Shown in pieces: positions 25,603 to 34,120 of a DNA stretch of 52,308 nucleotides. The notes under the pieces are model-generated. The model worked only from the letters and a program-made list of their open reading frames with translations. It made no database searches and had not been told where the DNA came from. Source of the stretch: Streptomyces muensis (GTDB lineage: Bacteria; Actinomycetota; Actinomycetes; Streptomycetales; Streptomycetaceae). The position numbers and the translations under genes are program-made. Location: positions 1-52,308 of the forward strand of contig NZ_JAKEIP010000036.1 of NCBI RefSeq assembly GCF_021474425.1. Reading direction: 5' to 3'. Numbering within the stretch: the stretch's first letter is position 1; each line of letters begins with the position of its first letter.

Positions 25603-25676
25603 CCCCTATAGGGGCGCGGGGCGGTGACATATGCGGCTCCGCCGCGGGGGCGCGACCGGCCACGACGAACCCGCAG
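25603..25676 (-). repeat. Dispersed Streptomyces intergenic repeat, copy C (inverted)
   Basis: The reverse complement of copies A and B: read on the minus strand it gives CTGCGGGTTCGTCGTGGC, CGGTCGCGCCCCCGCGGCG, GAGCCGCATATGTCACC and GCCCCGCGCCCCTATAGGGG. It starts 38 nt past the citrate synthase stop. The CCCC-TATA-GGGG end can form a hairpin. Confidence 0.78.
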
Positions 25677-25714
25677 CCGACCGACAACCCCCTCACGCGC
25701 CCCCAGCGGAGCGT

Positions 25715-27004
25715 CTAGCGCTGCTCGACAGGAACGAAGTCGCGCTCCACCACGCCCGTGTAGATCTGGCGCGGGCGGCCGATGCGGGAGCCCGGCTCCT
25801 TGATCATCTCGTGCCACTGGGCGATCCAGCCCGGGAGGCGGCCGAGGGCGAAGAGGACCGTGAACATCTCGGTCGGGAAGCCCATGGCGCGGTAGATCAG
25901 GCCGGTGTAGAAGTCGACGTTCGGGTAGAGGTTGCGCGAGACGAAGTACTCGTCGGAGAGCGCGTGCTCCTCCAGCTTCAGGGCGATGTCCAGCAGCTCG
26001 TCGGACTTGCCGAGGGCGGAGAGGACATCGTGCGCCGCCGCCTTGATGATCTTCGCACGCGGGTCGAAGGACTTGTACACCCGGTGGCCGAAGCCCATCA
26101 GGCGGACGCCGTCCTCCTTGTTCTTCACCTTGTTGATGAAGGAGTCGACGTCGCCGCCGTTGGCCTGGATGCCTTCCAGCATCTCCAGCACGGACTGGTT
26201 GGCGCCGCCGTGCAGCGGGCCCCAGAGGGCGGAGATGCCGGCCGAGATCGACGCGAACATGTTGGCCTGCGACGAGCCGACGAGGCGGACCGTCGACGTC
26301 GAACAGTTCTGCTCGTGGTCCGCGTGCAGGATCAGCAGCTTGTCCAGGGCGGAGACGACGACCGGGTCGAGCTCGAACTCCTGGGCCGGCACCGAGAAGG
26401 TCATCCGCAGGAAGTTCTCGACGTAGCCGAGGTCGTTGCGCGGGTAGACGAACGGGTGGCCGATCGACTTCTTGTACGCGTACGCCGCGATCGTCGGAAG
26501 CTTGGCGAGCAGCCGGATCGTCGAGAGGTTGCGCTGCGTCTCGTCGAACGGGTTGTGGCTGTCCTGGTAGAACGTGGACAGCGCGGAGACGACCGAGGAC
26601 AGCATGGCCATCGGGTGGGCGTCGCGCGGGAAGCCCTTGTAGAAGTTCTTGACGTCCTCGTGCAGCAGGGTGTGCTGCGTGATGTCGTTCTTGAAGGTCG
26701 AGAGCTCGTCGACGGTGGGCAGCTCACCGTTGATCAGCAGGTAGGCCACCTCCAGGAAGGTGGAGCGCTCGGCCAGCTGCTCGATCGGGTAGCCGCGGTA
26801 GCGCAGGATGCCCGCCTCGCCGTCGAGGTAGGTGACGGCGGATTTATAGGCGGCGGTGTTGCCGTAACCGCTGTCCAGCGTCACCAGACCGGTCTGGGCG
26901 CGGAGCTTGCCGATGTCGAAGCCCTTGTCGCCGACGGTGCTGTCAATCACCGGGTAGGTGTACTCGCCGTCGCCGTACCGCAGTACTACAGAGTTGTCGC
27001 TCAC
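25715..27004 (-). CDS. Citrate synthase, type II
   Basis: The 429-residue enzyme starts MSDNSVVLRYGDGEYTYPVI. The GTG at 27004 has GAGGGAAG upstream, and the ATG at 27016 is less likely. It has the hexameric type II citrate synthase layout and key residues: HADHEQNCSTSTVR (active-site His), GPLHGGANQ (His) and MGFGHRVYKSFDPRAKI (Arg and substrate site), with the catalytic Asp region NVDFYTGL. It condenses acetyl-CoA and oxaloacetate to citrate at the entrance of the TCA cycle. The gene is monocistronic; the iol and other catabolic genes in the window deliver acetyl-CoA to it. This is the chromosomal housekeeping enzyme (often called gltA or citA). Confidence 0.95.
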   Translation of the reverse strand: MSDNSVVLRYGDGEYTYPVIDSTVGDKGFDIGKLRAQTGLVTLDSGYGNTAAYKSAVTYLDGEAGILRYRGYPIEQLAERSTFLEVAYLLINGELPTVDELSTFKNDITQHTLLHEDVKNFYKGFPRDAHPMAMLSSVVSALSTFYQDSHNPFDETQRNLSTIRLLAKLPTIAAYAYKKSIGHPFVYPRNDLGYVENFLRMTFSVPAQEFELDPVVVSALDKLLILHADHEQNCSTSTVRLVGSSQANMFASISAGISALWGPLHGGANQSVLEMLEGIQANGGDVDSFINKVKNKEDGVRLMGFGHRVYKSFDPRAKIIKAAAHDVLSALGKSDELLDIALKLEEHALSDEYFVSRNLYPNVDFYTGLIYRAMGFPTEMFTVLFALGRLPGWIAQWHEMIKEPGSRIGRPRQIYTGVVERDFVPVEQR

Positions 27005-27110
27005 GTCTTCCCTCACCGACGTTGTGCCTCATCTTCGAGGTTGCCCTGACTGTCTCTACCCTCCCCCATTCGGCTCAGGAGAGTGCACTCGGGGTCGACC
27101 ATTGGGCCTA

Positions 27111-27133
27111 TTGGCGGCACTGAGTGCCGCCAA
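27111..27133. promoter_or_regulatory. Perfect 10-bp hairpin/palindrome upstream of citrate synthase
   Basis: TTGGCGGCAC (27111-27120) and GTGCCGCCAA (27124-27133) are separated by only TGA. The element lies about 107 nt upstream of the citrate synthase start and 137 nt beyond the recD2 stop. It could be the recD2 terminator or an operator for citrate synthase. The rest of the 27017-27269 gap shows nothing clear. Confidence 0.45.
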
Positions 27134-27269
27134 CTTGTCATCCTGCCCCGTGTTTTCCCTATCCGGAAGTGCTCTGTGACCTTCACGACTCGTTTGATCG
27201 ATCATTTTTTTCGATGCCTCACGAAGCGCCAGGTCAGAAGGGTGACCTCCGACGACCCCCGGAAGAAGA

Positions 27270-29543
27270 TCAGAGACCGGCGAGACGGAAGTCGAGCGCC
27301 GTGCAGCGCCGCCCGGCCGACACCGTGCGCACCGCCTGGCCGATCGCCTTGCGCGACCCCACGAGAACGACCAGTTGCCTGGCCCGGGTCACCGCGGTGT
27401 ACAGCAGGTTGCGCTGCAGCATCATCCATGCACCGGTCGTGACGGGGATCACCACTGCGGGATATTCACTTCCCTGTGAACGGTGGATGGTCACCGCGTA
27501 CGCGTGCGCCAGTTCGTCCAGTTCGTCGAAGTCGTACGGAACCTCCTCGTCCTCGTCCGTCAGTACGGTCAGGCGCTGGTCGACCGGGTCGAGCGAGGTG
27601 ACCACGCCCACGGTGCCGTTGAAGACGCCGTTCTTCCCCTTGTCGTAATTGTTGCGAATCTGGGTGACCTTGTCGCCGACGCGGAACACCCGGCCACCGA
27701 ACCTCTTCTCCGCCAGGTCGGGCCGCCCGGGGGTGACGGCCTGCTGGAGCAGCCCGTTCAACGTGCCCGCGCCGGCCGGGCCGCGGTGCATGGGGGCCAG
27801 CACCTGGACGTCCCGGCGCGGGTCGAGGCCGAACTTGGCCGGAATGCGCCGGGCCGCCACATCCACGGTGAGCCGGCCGGCCGCCTCCGTGTCGTCCTCT
27901 ACGAAGAGGAAGAAGTCCTTCATGCCGTCGGTGACGGGGTGCTGCCCGGCGTTGATCCGGTGCGCGTTGGTCACCACGCCGGACTGCTGGGCCTGGCGGA
28001 ACACGCGGGTGAGGCGGACCGCGGGGATCGGGCTGTCGGGGGCGAGCAGGTCCCTGAGCACCTCCCCCGCGCCGACGCTCGGCAGCTGGTCCACGTCCCC
28101 GACGAAGAGCAGATGAGCACCCGGCGGTACGGCCTTGACCAGCTTGTTGGCGAGCAGCAGGTCCAGCATGGACGCCTCGTCGACCACCACCAGGTCGGCC
28201 TGGAGCGGGCGGTCCCTGTCGTACGCCGCGTCGCCGCCGGGCTTGAGCTCCAGGAGCCGGTGGACGGTGGAGGCCTCGGCCCCGGTCAGCTCGGCGAGGC
28301 GTTTGGCGGCGCGGCCGGTGGGGGCGGCCAGCACGACCCTGGCCTTCTTCGCGCGGGCCAGCTCCACGATCGAGCGGACGGTGAAGGACTTGCCGCAGCC
28401 GGGGCCGCCGGTGAGGACGGCGACCTTCTGCGTCAACGCGAGCTTGACCGCGGCCTCCTGCTCGGGGGCCAGGTCGACGCCCGTACGGCCCTTGAGCCAG
28501 CCCAGCGCCTTGTCCCAGGCCACGTCACGGAAGCCCGGCATCCGGTCCTCGTCGGTGCGCAGGAGGCGCAACAGCTGAGCGGACAGGGCGAGTTCGGCCC
28601 GGTGGAAGGGGACGAGGTAGACGGCCGTCACCGGTTCCGAACCGCCGTCGGGGCCGGGGACCTTCTCCCGTACGACACCGGGGTCGCCGCCGTCCTCGGG
28701 GACCTGGGCGAGCTCCGCGAGGCACTCGATGACGAGCCCTGTGTCGACCTGGAGGAGCTTGACCGCGTCGGCGATCAGCTGTTCCTCGGGGAGGTAGCAG
28801 TTGCCCTGGTCGGTGGCCTGCGACAGCGCGTACTGCAGGCCCGCCTTCACGCGCTCCGGGCTATCGTGCGGGATGCCGACGGACTGGGCGATCTTGTCGG
28901 CGGTGAGGAAGCCGATGCCCCAGACGTCGGCCGCCAGCCGGTACGGCTGGTTCTTCACCACGGAGATCGAGGCGTCGCCGTACTTCTTGTAGATGCGCAC
29001 GGCGATGGAGGTGGACACCTCGACCGTCTGGAGGAAGAGCATGACCTCCTTGATCGCCTTCTGCTCCTCCCAGGCGTCGGCGATCTTCTTGGTGCGCTTG
29101 GGGCCGAGGCCGGGGACCTCGATGAGCCGCTTGGGCTCCTCCTCGATGACCGTCAGGGTGTCCAGGCCGAAGTGCTGGGTGATGCGGTCGGCGAAGACCG
29201 GGCCGATGCCCTTGACCAGGCCGGAGCCGAGATAGCGGCGGATGCCCTGGACGGTGGCCGGGAGGACGGTGGTGTAGTTCTCCACCGTGAACTGCTTGCC
29301 GTACTGCGGGTGGGAGCCCCAACGGCCCTCCATCCGCAGGGACTCGCCGACCTGGGCGCCGAGCAGCGCGCCGACGACCGTGAGGAGGTCGCCCGCTCCT
29401 CTGCCGGTGTCGACCCGGGCGACCGTGTAGCCGTTCTCCTCGTTGGCGTAGGTGATCCGCTCCAGGACGCCTTCGAGCACGGCGAGTCGCCGCTCGCCGC
29501 TCTGTGTCTGGCTCCCCGTCTGGCTCCCCGCCTGATTGGACAT
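27270..29543 (-). CDS. recD2: RecD2-type SF1B DNA helicase
   Basis: The 757-residue protein has the RecD2 layout rather than RecBCD RecD. A long N-terminal region (about residues 20-350) contains tandem helix-hairpin-helix motifs (GIGPVFADRI near 113, VPGLGPKRTKKI near 143). The helicase core has Walker A TGGPGCGKS at 378-386, AAPTGRAAKRL at 407-417, DEAS at 455-458, GDVDQLPSVGAG at 482-493 and motif VI-like region TAVTRAR near 716. HRSQGSEYP at 687-695 belongs to the split RecA domain 2. It is a 5'-3' helicase in DNA repair and recombination, acting without RecBC. It is monocistronic. Confidence 0.93.
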   Translation of the reverse strand: MSNQAGSQTGSQTQSGERRLAVLEGVLERITYANEENGYTVARVDTGRGAGDLLTVVGALLGAQVGESLRMEGRWGSHPQYGKQFTVENYTTVLPATVQGIRRYLGSGLVKGIGPVFADRITQHFGLDTLTVIEEEPKRLIEVPGLGPKRTKKIADAWEEQKAIKEVMLFLQTVEVSTSIAVRIYKKYGDASISVVKNQPYRLAADVWGIGFLTADKIAQSVGIPHDSPERVKAGLQYALSQATDQGNCYLPEEQLIADAVKLLQVDTGLVIECLAELAQVPEDGGDPGVVREKVPGPDGGSEPVTAVYLVPFHRAELALSAQLLRLLRTDEDRMPGFRDVAWDKALGWLKGRTGVDLAPEQEAAVKLALTQKVAVLTGGPGCGKSFTVRSIVELARAKKARVVLAAPTGRAAKRLAELTGAEASTVHRLLELKPGGDAAYDRDRPLQADLVVVDEASMLDLLLANKLVKAVPPGAHLLFVGDVDQLPSVGAGEVLRDLLAPDSPIPAVRLTRVFRQAQQSGVVTNAHRINAGQHPVTDGMKDFFLFVEDDTEAAGRLTVDVAARRIPAKFGLDPRRDVQVLAPMHRGPAGAGTLNGLLQQAVTPGRPDLAEKRFGGRVFRVGDKVTQIRNNYDKGKNGVFNGTVGVVTSLDPVDQRLTVLTDEDEEVPYDFDELDELAHAYAVTIHRSQGSEYPAVVIPVTTGAWMMLQRNLLYTAVTRARQLVVLVGSRKAIGQAVRTVSAGRRCTALDFRLAGL

Positions 29544-29559
29544 GATCCGACGCTACCGC

Positions 29560-29593
29560 CCGGCACCGACAACGGGTCGCTCGTCGGTGCCGG
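29560..29593 (-). terminator. Hairpin terminator of the SH3-like secreted protein gene
   Basis: CCGGCACCGAC (29560-29570) and GTCGGTGCCGG (29583-29593) form a perfect 11-bp stem with a 12-nt loop. It starts 9 nt after the stop of the minus-strand gene at 29603 and ends 16 nt before the recD2 start. No T-tract follows. Confidence 0.7.
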
Positions 29594-29602
29594 GAGGCGG
29601 GA

Positions 29603-29926
29603 TCAGGTCTGGTTCGTGAGCACGCAGGTCCCGACCACGTAGCCGGTGACGCCGCTCCTGGTGACCTTCACCCAGCGCTTGCTGACGATGCCGCACTTCT
29701 CGTACGAGGAGCTGCCGTAGTACATCGTGCAGGACGCCGGCGCGCTCTCGCCCTTGTTGAGCTGGGCGAGCGCCGTGCCGCTGGTGCTCGTCGTGGATCG
29801 GATGATCACGGTCTCCAGGGCCTTCGCCGTACAACCGGCCGCCGCCGCCGGACCCGCGACGACGAACGAGGTCCCGACCAGGGCCGCGGCCCCCATGGTG
29901 GCACCGAGCATCCGGGCTGCGCGCAT
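29603..29926 (-). CDS. Small secreted SH3-like domain protein
   Basis: The 107-residue protein has a Sec signal peptide (MRAARMLGATMGAAALVGTS, then FVVAGPAAAA) and a mature domain of about 75 residues. That domain has a bacterial SH3 (SH3b) pattern: repeated short strands, ALAQLNKGESAPASC, KRWVKVTRSGVTGYV and a terminal VGTCVL. Four cysteines in the mature part suggest two disulphides. SH3b domains often bind cell wall peptides, so a surface or extracellular role is likely. ATG at 29926 is supported by GGGGAGAT; the upstream in-frame start at 29971 would put charged sequence in front of the signal. Such small secreted proteins are numerous in Streptomyces and mostly uncharacterised. Confidence 0.82.
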   Translation of the reverse strand: MRAARMLGATMGAAALVGTSFVVAGPAAAAGCTAKALETVIIRSTTSTSGTALAQLNKGESAPASCTMYYGSSSYEKCGIVSKRWVKVTRSGVTGYVVGTCVLTNQT

Positions 29927-30180
29927 TGTCTGTATCTCCCCGTTCGATTGGCGCGGGCATGCCACCCGCAAACGACCGGAGGCAGCCTAGCCTGCGCCCA
30001 CCGACGACCTGACGGAATTTCACGAGCGCTCCGCGCATGAGGTCGGTCGATGTCCCCTACGAGTAGAGATTGCGCGTGCCGGGCCTCCACGCTTCCACCC
30101 TCCTTGCACAACCGTTGGTTGTGTCTGGTGTGGTGCAGGGTTGTTTGATCGAGTGTTCCGCGCGGTGGTGGGATCTGCGC

Positions 30181-30732
30181 ATGTCTACGCGCACAGAGCA
30201 GGTCATGTATGTCCGGACGCCTGAGTTCGCGCGTCATGCGGAGCGGATCGTGGAGGTGACCGATGCGACGTCGCGGCTGAACGTGCTTCCGTTCAGCGAC
30301 GGCGAAGGCCGCGCGGAACTACTTTCCGTTGTGTTCGGTGGCCCGCTGCCGGAGTCGGTGACGATCTACCCGCCGTTCTTCACCGAGTACGGGCTGAACA
30401 CGACGTTCGGGGAGAACGTCTTCGTCAACCAGGGATGCACCTTCATGGACAAGGGAGGCATCCGTATCGGCAACGGCGTCATGATCGCCCCGAAGGTCAG
30501 CCTCATCACAGGAGGCCATCCACTGCCCCTGGCCGAGCGCCGCGAGTACCTCTCCTTCGCCCCGATCGCCATCGAAGACCACGTCTGGATCGGGACGGCT
30601 GCCGTGATCACGCAGGGAGTCACCATCGGTGCCGGTGCGGTGGTCGCCGCAGGCGCGGTGGTCACTCGCGACGTTCCCGCCGGCACCCTGGTCGCGGGAG
30701 TGCCCGCCCGGGTGATCAAGACGATCGACTGA
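30181..30732 (+). CDS. Hexapeptide-repeat sugar O-acetyltransferase (Maa/LacA-like)
   Basis: The 183-residue protein is of the maltose/galactoside acetyltransferase family. An N-terminal helical part is followed by the left-handed beta-helix: GENVFVNQGCTFMDKG, IRIGNGVMIAPKVSL, the catalytic His in TGGHPLPLAERRE, VWIGTAAVITQGVTIGAGAV and GAVVTRDVPAGTLVAGVPARVI. It transfers acetyl from acetyl-CoA to a sugar hydroxyl; the acceptor is unknown. ATG at 30181 is preferred by alignment with the family; a longer frame from 30070 exists, but its extra residues look non-native. It is monocistronic and followed by a strong hairpin. Confidence 0.9.
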   Translation: MSTRTEQVMYVRTPEFARHAERIVEVTDATSRLNVLPFSDGEGRAELLSVVFGGPLPESVTIYPPFFTEYGLNTTFGENVFVNQGCTFMDKGGIRIGNGVMIAPKVSLITGGHPLPLAERREYLSFAPIAIEDHVWIGTAAVITQGVTIGAGAVVAAGAVVTRDVPAGTLVAGVPARVIKTID

Positions 30733-30743
30733 GCCGGCACTGC

Positions 30744-30775
30744 GGCGGCACCACCGGTCGACCGGCGGTGCCGCC
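30744..30775 (+). terminator. Hairpin terminator of the acetyltransferase gene
   Basis: GGCGGCACC (30744-30752) and CCGGT pair with ACCGG and GGTGCCGCC (30767-30775), with a single A.C mismatch and a 2-nt centre. It begins 12 nt after the stop. The remaining bases to the cupin gene (30776-30902) hold only weak coding-like fragments and nothing I can name. Confidence 0.7.
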
Positions 30776-30902
30776 CGGCGTCGACGAGGACTGTGCGGGC
30801 AGCTCCCAGGGCGGCGATGCCCCCGACAAGGGATGGACGTCCCGGTCCCGAACGCGAACGGGGTGCCGTCGAGGACGCCCAGCGTCTGAGATGCGACCGA
30901 TG

Positions 30903-30923
30903 CCGGGGCGTCCGACGCCCCGG
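30903..30923 (-). terminator. Hairpin terminator of the cupin gene
   Basis: CCGGGGCGTC (30903-30912) and GACGCCCCGG (30914-30923) form an almost uninterrupted inverted repeat, 15 nt past the cupin stop on the minus strand. No T-tract is present. Confidence 0.6.
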
Positions 30924-30937
30924 ACAGGCCTGGCCCC

Positions 30938-31303
30938 TCACCCCGCCTGCGACATCACGTGGTCGATCACCGCCTGGAAGTCCTCCGTCGGCGAGAACTC
31001 CACGAACTCGCAGTCCTCCAGGGCCACCGGGACATGGCCGGGCCCCCAGTAGTACGCCTGGCCCGCCTCGTAGTACTCCTCGCCCTCGGCCGTCAGCATC
31101 CGCAGCCGGCCCTTCAGCAGGTAGCCCCAGTGCGGGCACTGGCAGGCGTCGCCTTCCAGGCCCTTGAGGGCGGGGCCCATGTCCGTGCCCTCGGGGAGGC
31201 TGATGTAGCCGACGGACATGCCGCCGCCGATGGGCTCGGTGCGTACCTCCACTCCGTCGCCGCCCAGGACGACGGGTACGTCGTCGCGCGTCGCTGCCGT
31301 CAT
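30938..31303 (-). CDS. Cupin-domain protein
   Basis: The 121-residue protein is a single small cupin barrel: MSVGYISLPEGTDMGPALKG, CPHWGYLLKGRLRML (cupin motif 1 with one His), EEYYEAGQAYYWGPGHVPVA (motif 2) and FVEFSPTEDF. Metal ligands are incomplete compared with metal-dependent cupins: the expected HxH is H-W, with CQCPH upstream. A binding or sensing role is therefore as likely as catalysis. The ATG at 31303 is supported by GGAGGAG. It is divergent from the ribose-type LacI regulator, and the two phased operators in between may control both genes. Confidence 0.78.
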   Translation of the reverse strand: MTAATRDDVPVVLGGDGVEVRTEPIGGGMSVGYISLPEGTDMGPALKGLEGDACQCPHWGYLLKGRLRMLTAEGEEYYEAGQAYYWGPGHVPVALEDCEFVEFSPTEDFQAVIDHVMSQAG

Positions 31304-31446
31304 GACTCCTCCGCTCCGGCCCACGGGGACGCGGGCACTGCCTCGAGGAACGACCCCCTGCACTTCCAGCGTGGACCCGATTCGGGATCGCGTCGCGACA
31401 TCACGATCCGGTCTCGGGATGTGGTCGAGGGGTTGATTAACCTCCG

Positions 31447-31493
31447 TGTAATCGATTCCAATCCTCCGTAACACGTCGATGTAATCGATTCCA
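31447..31493. promoter_or_regulatory. Two phased LacI-type operators
   Basis: TGTAATCGATTCCA occurs exactly at 31447-31460 and 31480-31493. Each contains the self-complementary core AATCGATT. The copies are 33 bp apart (about three helical turns), 52-98 nt upstream of the LacI gene and about 145 nt upstream of the divergent cupin start. They are likely sites for the adjacent LacI protein. Confidence 0.7.
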
Positions 31494-31544
31494 CGAGGAT
31501 CGGTCATCGGCTCCCTGAACGATCCACAAGGAGGTGGAGCGGCG

Positions 31545-32582
31545 ATGGCGAGCATCAAGGACGTCGCTGCCGAGGCGGGCGTCTCCGTCGCCACGGTCTC
31601 GCGCGTCCTGAACGACCACCCGTCCGTCAGCGCCGAGGCACGCGCACGCGTGCTGGCCGCCGTCGAGGCCCTGGGCTACCGCCCGAACGCCGTCGCCCGC
31701 TCCCTGCGCACCGACCAGACCCACACCCTCGGCCTGGTCATCAGCGACGTGATGAACCCCTACTTCACCGAGCTGGCCCGCTCCGTCGAGGAGGAGGCCC
31801 GCGCGCTCGGCTACAGCGTCATCATCGGCAACGCCGACGAGCGACCGGATCTTCAGGACCACCACGTACGGAACCTGCTGGACCGCCGTATCGACGGACT
31901 CCTCGTCTCCCCCACCGACGGCGGCTCGCCGCTGATGCTGGACGCCGCGCGCGCGGGGACGCCGATGGTCTTCGTGGACCGGTGGATCCCGGGCGTGGAC
32001 GTGCCGGTGGTGCGGGCGGACGGGCGGGGTGCCGTACGGGACCTCGTGGCGCATCTGCACGGGCTGGGGCATCGCAGGCTCGCCATCATCGCGGGCCCCG
32101 CGGCGACCACCACCGGACGGGAGCGGGTCGAGGCCTTCCGGGAGGCGCTCGGCGCCCACGGACTCGAACTCCCCGACGCCTACATAGGGCAGGGCGACTT
32201 CCAGGCCGAGAGCGGACGCCGGGTCACCGAGGGCTTCCTCGACCTTCCCGAGCCGCCCGAGGTCGTCTTCGCGGCCGACAACCTGATGGCGCTCGGCGCG
32301 CTGGACGCCGTACGCGCGCGTGGGCTGCGCGTACCGGACGACCTCGCACTGGCCGCGTTCGACGACATCCGGTGGTTCGTGCACACCGATCCGCCGGTCA
32401 CCGCCATCGCCCAGCCCACGGGCGAGCTGGGCCGGGCCGCCGTACGGGCCCTGGTCGACCGCATCGAGGGACGGGCCGGCGAGTCCGTCACCCTCCCCGC
32501 CCGTCTCGTCGTACGCCGCTCCTGCGGCGAACCACCGGCTTCACCGGAGCCGTCCCCCGTAACGAACAGGAGCCAGTCGTGA
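31545..32582 (+). CDS. LacI-family regulator of the ribose-type operon
   Basis: The 345-residue protein has a LacI HTH and hinge: ASIKDVAAEAGVSVATVSRV then LNDHPSVSAEARARVL and EALGYRPNAVARSLRT. A periplasmic-binding-protein-like sugar domain follows (LGLVISDVMNPYFTELARSV, VFVDRWIPG, ADNLMALGALDAV, LALAAFDDI). It starts 7 nt after an AAGGAGG. Its stop overlaps the GTG of rbsA (GTGA), so it is the first gene of the operon it probably regulates. The inducer is presumably ribose or a related sugar, inferred from RbsA, C/B, K and D downstream. Two TGTAATCGATTCCA operators lie upstream. Confidence 0.9.
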   Translation: MASIKDVAAEAGVSVATVSRVLNDHPSVSAEARARVLAAVEALGYRPNAVARSLRTDQTHTLGLVISDVMNPYFTELARSVEEEARALGYSVIIGNADERPDLQDHHVRNLLDRRIDGLLVSPTDGGSPLMLDAARAGTPMVFVDRWIPGVDVPVVRADGRGAVRDLVAHLHGLGHRRLAIIAGPAATTTGRERVEAFREALGAHGLELPDAYIGQGDFQAESGRRVTEGFLDLPEPPEVVFAADNLMALGALDAVRARGLRVPDDLALAAFDDIRWFVHTDPPVTAIAQPTGELGRAAVRALVDRIEGRAGESVTLPARLVVRRSCGEPPASPEPSPVTNRSQS

Positions 32583-34120
32583 GCAACGCGGACGAGTTGC
32601 TGCGCATCGAGGGCATACGGAAGACCTTCCCGGGCGTGGTCGCGCTGGACGGCGTCGACTTCGAGCTGCGCCGGGGCGAGGTGCACGTCCTCCTCGGTGA
32701 GAACGGCGCGGGCAAGAGCACCCTCATCAAGATGCTCTCCGGCGCCTACACGCCCGACGCCGGACGGATCCTGGCCGGCGGCAAGGAGGTGCGCATCCAC
32801 GGTGCGCAGGACTCCGAGCGCCTCGGGATCGCCACGATCTACCAGGAGTTCAACCTCGTTCCCGATCTGACGGTCGCCGAGAACATCTTCCTGGGGCGCC
32901 AGCCGCGCCGCCTGGGGATGATCGACCGGAAGAGGATGGAGGCCGACGCCGAGGTGCTCCTCGCGCGCGTGGGCGTGAACGTGTCGCCACACGCGCGCGT
33001 GCGGGAACTCGGCATCGCACGCCTGCAGATGGTCGAGATCGCGAAGGCGCTCAGCCTGAACGCGCGCGTGCTGATCATGGACGAGCCGACCGCCGTGCTC
33101 ACCTCGGAGGAGGTCGACAAGCTCTTCGCGATCGTGCGCAAGCTGCGCGAGGACGGCGTCGGGATCGTCTTCATCACGCATCACCTGGAGGAGATCGCCG
33201 CCCTGGGCGACCGGGTCACGGTCATCCGGGACGGCAAGAGCGTCGGGCAGGTCCCCGCCTCCACGCCCGAGGACGAGCTCGTACGGCTCATGGTGGGGCG
33301 CTCCATCGAGCAGCAGTACCCGCGCGAACGGGCCGACCGCGGCGCGGCGTTGCTGTCCGTCGAGGGGCTGACCCGCGACGGTGTCTTCCACGACGTCAGC
33401 TTCGAGGTGCACGCCGGTGAGGTGGTCGGTGTCGCGGGTCTGGTCGGCGCCGGGCGTACCGAGGTCGTGCGGGCGGTGTTCGGGGCGGATCCGTACGACA
33501 AGGGGGCCGTGAAGGTCGGCGGTTCCGCCCTTCCCAAGTACGACGTCAACGCGGCGATGACCGCGGGCATCGGGCTGATCCCGGAGGACCGCAAGGGCCA
33601 GGGCCTGGTGCTGGACGCGTCCGTCGAGGAGAACCTCGGTCTGGTGACGCTGCGTTCGGCCACCCGCGCGGGGCTCGTCGATCTCAAGGGGCAGCGGGAG
33701 GCGGCCGCGCGGATCGCGGGGCAGCTCGGCGTGCGGATGGCGGGTCTCGGCCAGCATGTGCGCACGCTGTCCGGCGGCAACCAGCAGAAGGTCGTCATCG
33801 GCAAGTGGCTGCTCGCCGACACCAAGGTGCTGATCCTCGACGAGCCCACGCGCGGCATCGACGTCGGCGCCAAGGTCGAGATCTACCAGCTCATCAACGA
33901 ACTCACGGCCGCGGGCGCCGCCGTACTGATGATCTCCAGCGATCTGCCCGAGGTCCTCGGCATGAGCGACCGGGTGCTGGTGATGGCGCAGGGCCGGATC
34001 GCCGGCGAGCTCTCCGCCGACGAGGCCACCCAGGACTCCGTGATGGCGCTCGCCGTCAGCAACCCCACCACCGACCCCACCACCGACAAGACCGGAACGG
34101 AGGCCCCCCGTGGCCACTGA
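32579..34120 (+). CDS. rbsA: Sugar ABC transporter ATP-binding protein (RbsA)
   Basis: This 513-residue protein has two fused ABC domains, as in RbsA/MglA/XylG. Domain 1 has Walker [12 protein letters not shown] near residue 40, signature [14 protein letters not shown] and Walker [10 protein letters not shown]. Domain 2 has a degenerate Walker A ([18 protein letters not shown]), signature [15 protein letters not shown] and Walker [16 protein letters not shown] single degenerate second site is normal for the family. The GTG start overlaps the LacI stop (GTGA) and has CAGGAG upstream. It energises uptake through the fused permease-binding protein encoded next, overlapping that gene by 11 nt. 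Confidence 0.93.
   Translation: MSNADELLRIEGIRKTFPGVVALDGVDFELRRGEVHVLLGENGAGKSTLIKMLSGAYTPDAGRILAGGKEVRIHGAQDSERLGIATIYQEFNLVPDLTVAENIFLGRQPRRLGMIDRKRMEADAEVLLARVGVNVSPHARVRELGIARLQMVEIAKALSLNARVLIMDEPTAVLTSEEVDKLFAIVRKLREDGVGIVFITHHLEEIAALGDRVTVIRDGKSVGQVPASTPEDELVRLMVGRSIEQQYPRERADRGAALLSVEGLTRDGVFHDVSFEVHAGEVVGVAGLVGAGRTEVVRAVFGADPYDKGAVKVGGSALPKYDVNAAMTAGIGLIPEDRKGQGLVLDASVEENLGLVTLRSATRAGLVDLKGQREAAARIAGQLGVRMAGLGQHVRTLSGGNQQKVVIGKWLLADTKVLILDEPTRGIDVGAKVEIYQLINELTAAGAAVLMISSDLPEVLGMSDRVLVMAQGRIAGELSADEATQDSVMALAVSNPTTDPTTDKTGTEAPRGH

Noticed and set aside
25359..25611. Overlapping short plus-strand ORFs near 25.4 kb as genes
   Set aside because: They run through the terminator hairpin and into the dispersed repeat, lack ribosome binding sites and have untypical codon use.
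30776..30902. Pseudogene in the gap before the cupin gene
   Set aside because: A minus-strand stretch reads TLGVLDGTPFAFGTGTS and, in another frame, SLVGGIAALGAARTVLV, which looks protein-like, but I could not match it to a family, so no call is made.
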